Below, in pieces: positions 6,235 to 6,811 of a stretch of 6,811 nucleotides of DNA. The notes under the pieces were generated by a model, which worked only from the letters and a program-made list of their open reading frames with translations, searched no databases and was not told the origin of the DNA. The DNA is from DATDCV01 sp036524155 (GTDB lineage: Bacteria; Verrucomicrobiota; Verrucomicrobiia; Limisphaerales; UBA8199). Location: assembly GCA_036524155.1 (NCBI GenBank), contig DATDCV010000568.1:1-6811 (forward strand). Reading direction: 5' to 3'. Position numbers and translations under genes: made by a program. Positions within the stretch are counted from its first letter, which is position 1; every line of letters begins with the position of its first letter.

Positions 6235-6684
6235 ATGAAAGCACCCGCCTCACCGCGGTGGCGCATTTTGGTCGTGGACGACGACCCTCTCGTCTGCGAA
6301 TCCATCAGGTGGATTCTTAACCTCGATGGCCATCAGGTCACAACCGCGCTCACCGGCCAGTCAGCCATCAACCAGTTCCAAACAGCCAGCTTCGACGCGG
6401 TCATCCTCGATTACAAACTACCCGACATGGACGGAGATCAGGTTGCTGCCGCCATCAGGTCCGTCGGCCCCCACCAGCCCATCCTGATCATCACCGCTTA
6501 TCCTGAAACCGTCGCATCTCTCGGCAAGCTCCTTACGAGCGAGTACACCCTCATCGCCAAGCCCTTCTCCATGGACGAACTCCGCCAGGCCGTCTCCAAC
6601 ATCATCACCAAACGTCAAGCCCTCTCCCCAGCCGCCCCGGACACCCCCGCCCAACAGAACCACAAAAACAACCGTTCCGTTTAA
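6235..6684 (+). CDS. Single-domain response regulator (CheY-like receiver)
   Basis: A 149-residue protein consisting of one receiver domain (about 9-125) and a short, polar, Pro/Ala/Asn-rich tail. The full phosphorylation set is present: acidic residues D15-D17 in ILVVDDDP, the phospho-acceptor D59 in VILDYKLPDMDG, the switch Thr T87 in LIITAY, Tyr Y89 next to it, and K109 in AKPF. It should therefore take phosphate from a histidine kinase. It has no DNA-binding or enzymatic output domain, so it acts by protein contact, in a phosphorelay, or as a phosphate sink. No kinase gene is in view. A secreted-protein gene follows 37 nt after its TAA stop on the same strand, so the two may be co-transcribed. 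The start is supported by the GGAG site. Confidence 0.93.
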   Translation: MKAPASPRWRILVVDDDPLVCESIRWILNLDGHQVTTALTGQSAINQFQTASFDAVILDYKLPDMDGDQVAAAIRSVGPHQPILIITAYPETVASLGKLLTSEYTLIAKPFSMDELRQAVSNIITKRQALSPAAPDTPAQQNHKNNRSV

Positions 6685-6721
6685 CATCCCGTCATCCATA
6701 ACACGAAATCGAAGAACTAAT

Positions 6722-6811
6722 ATGAAAAATGTCCCAGGAAGATTCCTCACCACCGCGGCTTTGGCTGTCGCATGTCTGTTGCCCGTCGCCACGCCAGCGA
6801 ATCAGGGACAT
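6722..6811 (+). CDS. N-terminus of an exported protein, cut by the right edge
   Basis: Thirty codons are visible from ATG 6722, with GAAGA about six nt upstream as a possible ribosome-binding site. They spell a textbook signal peptide: MKNVPGRF as the basic start, LTTAALAVACLLPVA as the hydrophobic core, and a likely cleavage at ATPA followed by NQGH. There is no stop before the window ends. Nothing of the mature protein is visible, so no function can be proposed. It lies 37 nt after the response regulator and has a start context (AACTAATATG) resembling that gene's. Confidence 0.7.
   Translation, partial: MKNVPGRFLTTAALAVACLLPVATPANQGH

Overview
The window looks like a piece of a GC-rich chromosome from a free-living polysaccharide degrader, most likely a soil or freshwater Verrucomicrobiota of the Pedosphaera/Limisphaerales type. 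This placement is inferred. It rests on a divergent secreted GH10 protein, a DUF6600 tryptophan-rich protein, a small stand-alone AMPK-type glycogen-binding protein, and a GACAGGCA-TCC-TGCCTGTC palindrome of a kind I associate with dispersed repeats in those genomes. No rRNA, tRNA, CRISPR array, transposase or phage gene is visible.

Layout. 1-2557 (+): an SGNH/GDSL hydrolase whose start lies off the left edge, then, after 32 nt, a complete secreted GH10 family protein. 2565-2897 (-): a small glycogen-binding-domain protein, converging on the GH10 gene with 7 nt between stop codons. 2898-3251: a gene-free stretch holding the palindromic repeat. 3252-5092 (-): one large secreted alpha/alpha-toroid-like protein split into two reading frames at a six-base G run (C run in the coding strand). 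5182-6120 (-): a secreted DUF6600 protein with a glycine-rich basic tail. 6235-6684 (+): a single-domain response regulator. 6722-6811 (+): the signal-peptide start of a further secreted protein cut by the right edge.

How it fits together. The SGNH hydrolase and GH10 protein read as a small hemicellulose unit, with an esterase-like enzyme beside a glycoside hydrolase. The toroid protein could be another polysaccharide-acting enzyme, but its reaction is not known to me. The DUF6600 gene and the response regulator diverge from a 114-nt gap that must hold both promoters. The regulator has no DNA-binding domain and no kinase neighbour in view.

The points most worth checking are the split toroid gene, the altered active-site surroundings of the GH10 protein, and the palindrome with its coding-like flank running into the end of the toroid gene. 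I found no clear evidence of a wholly new system.
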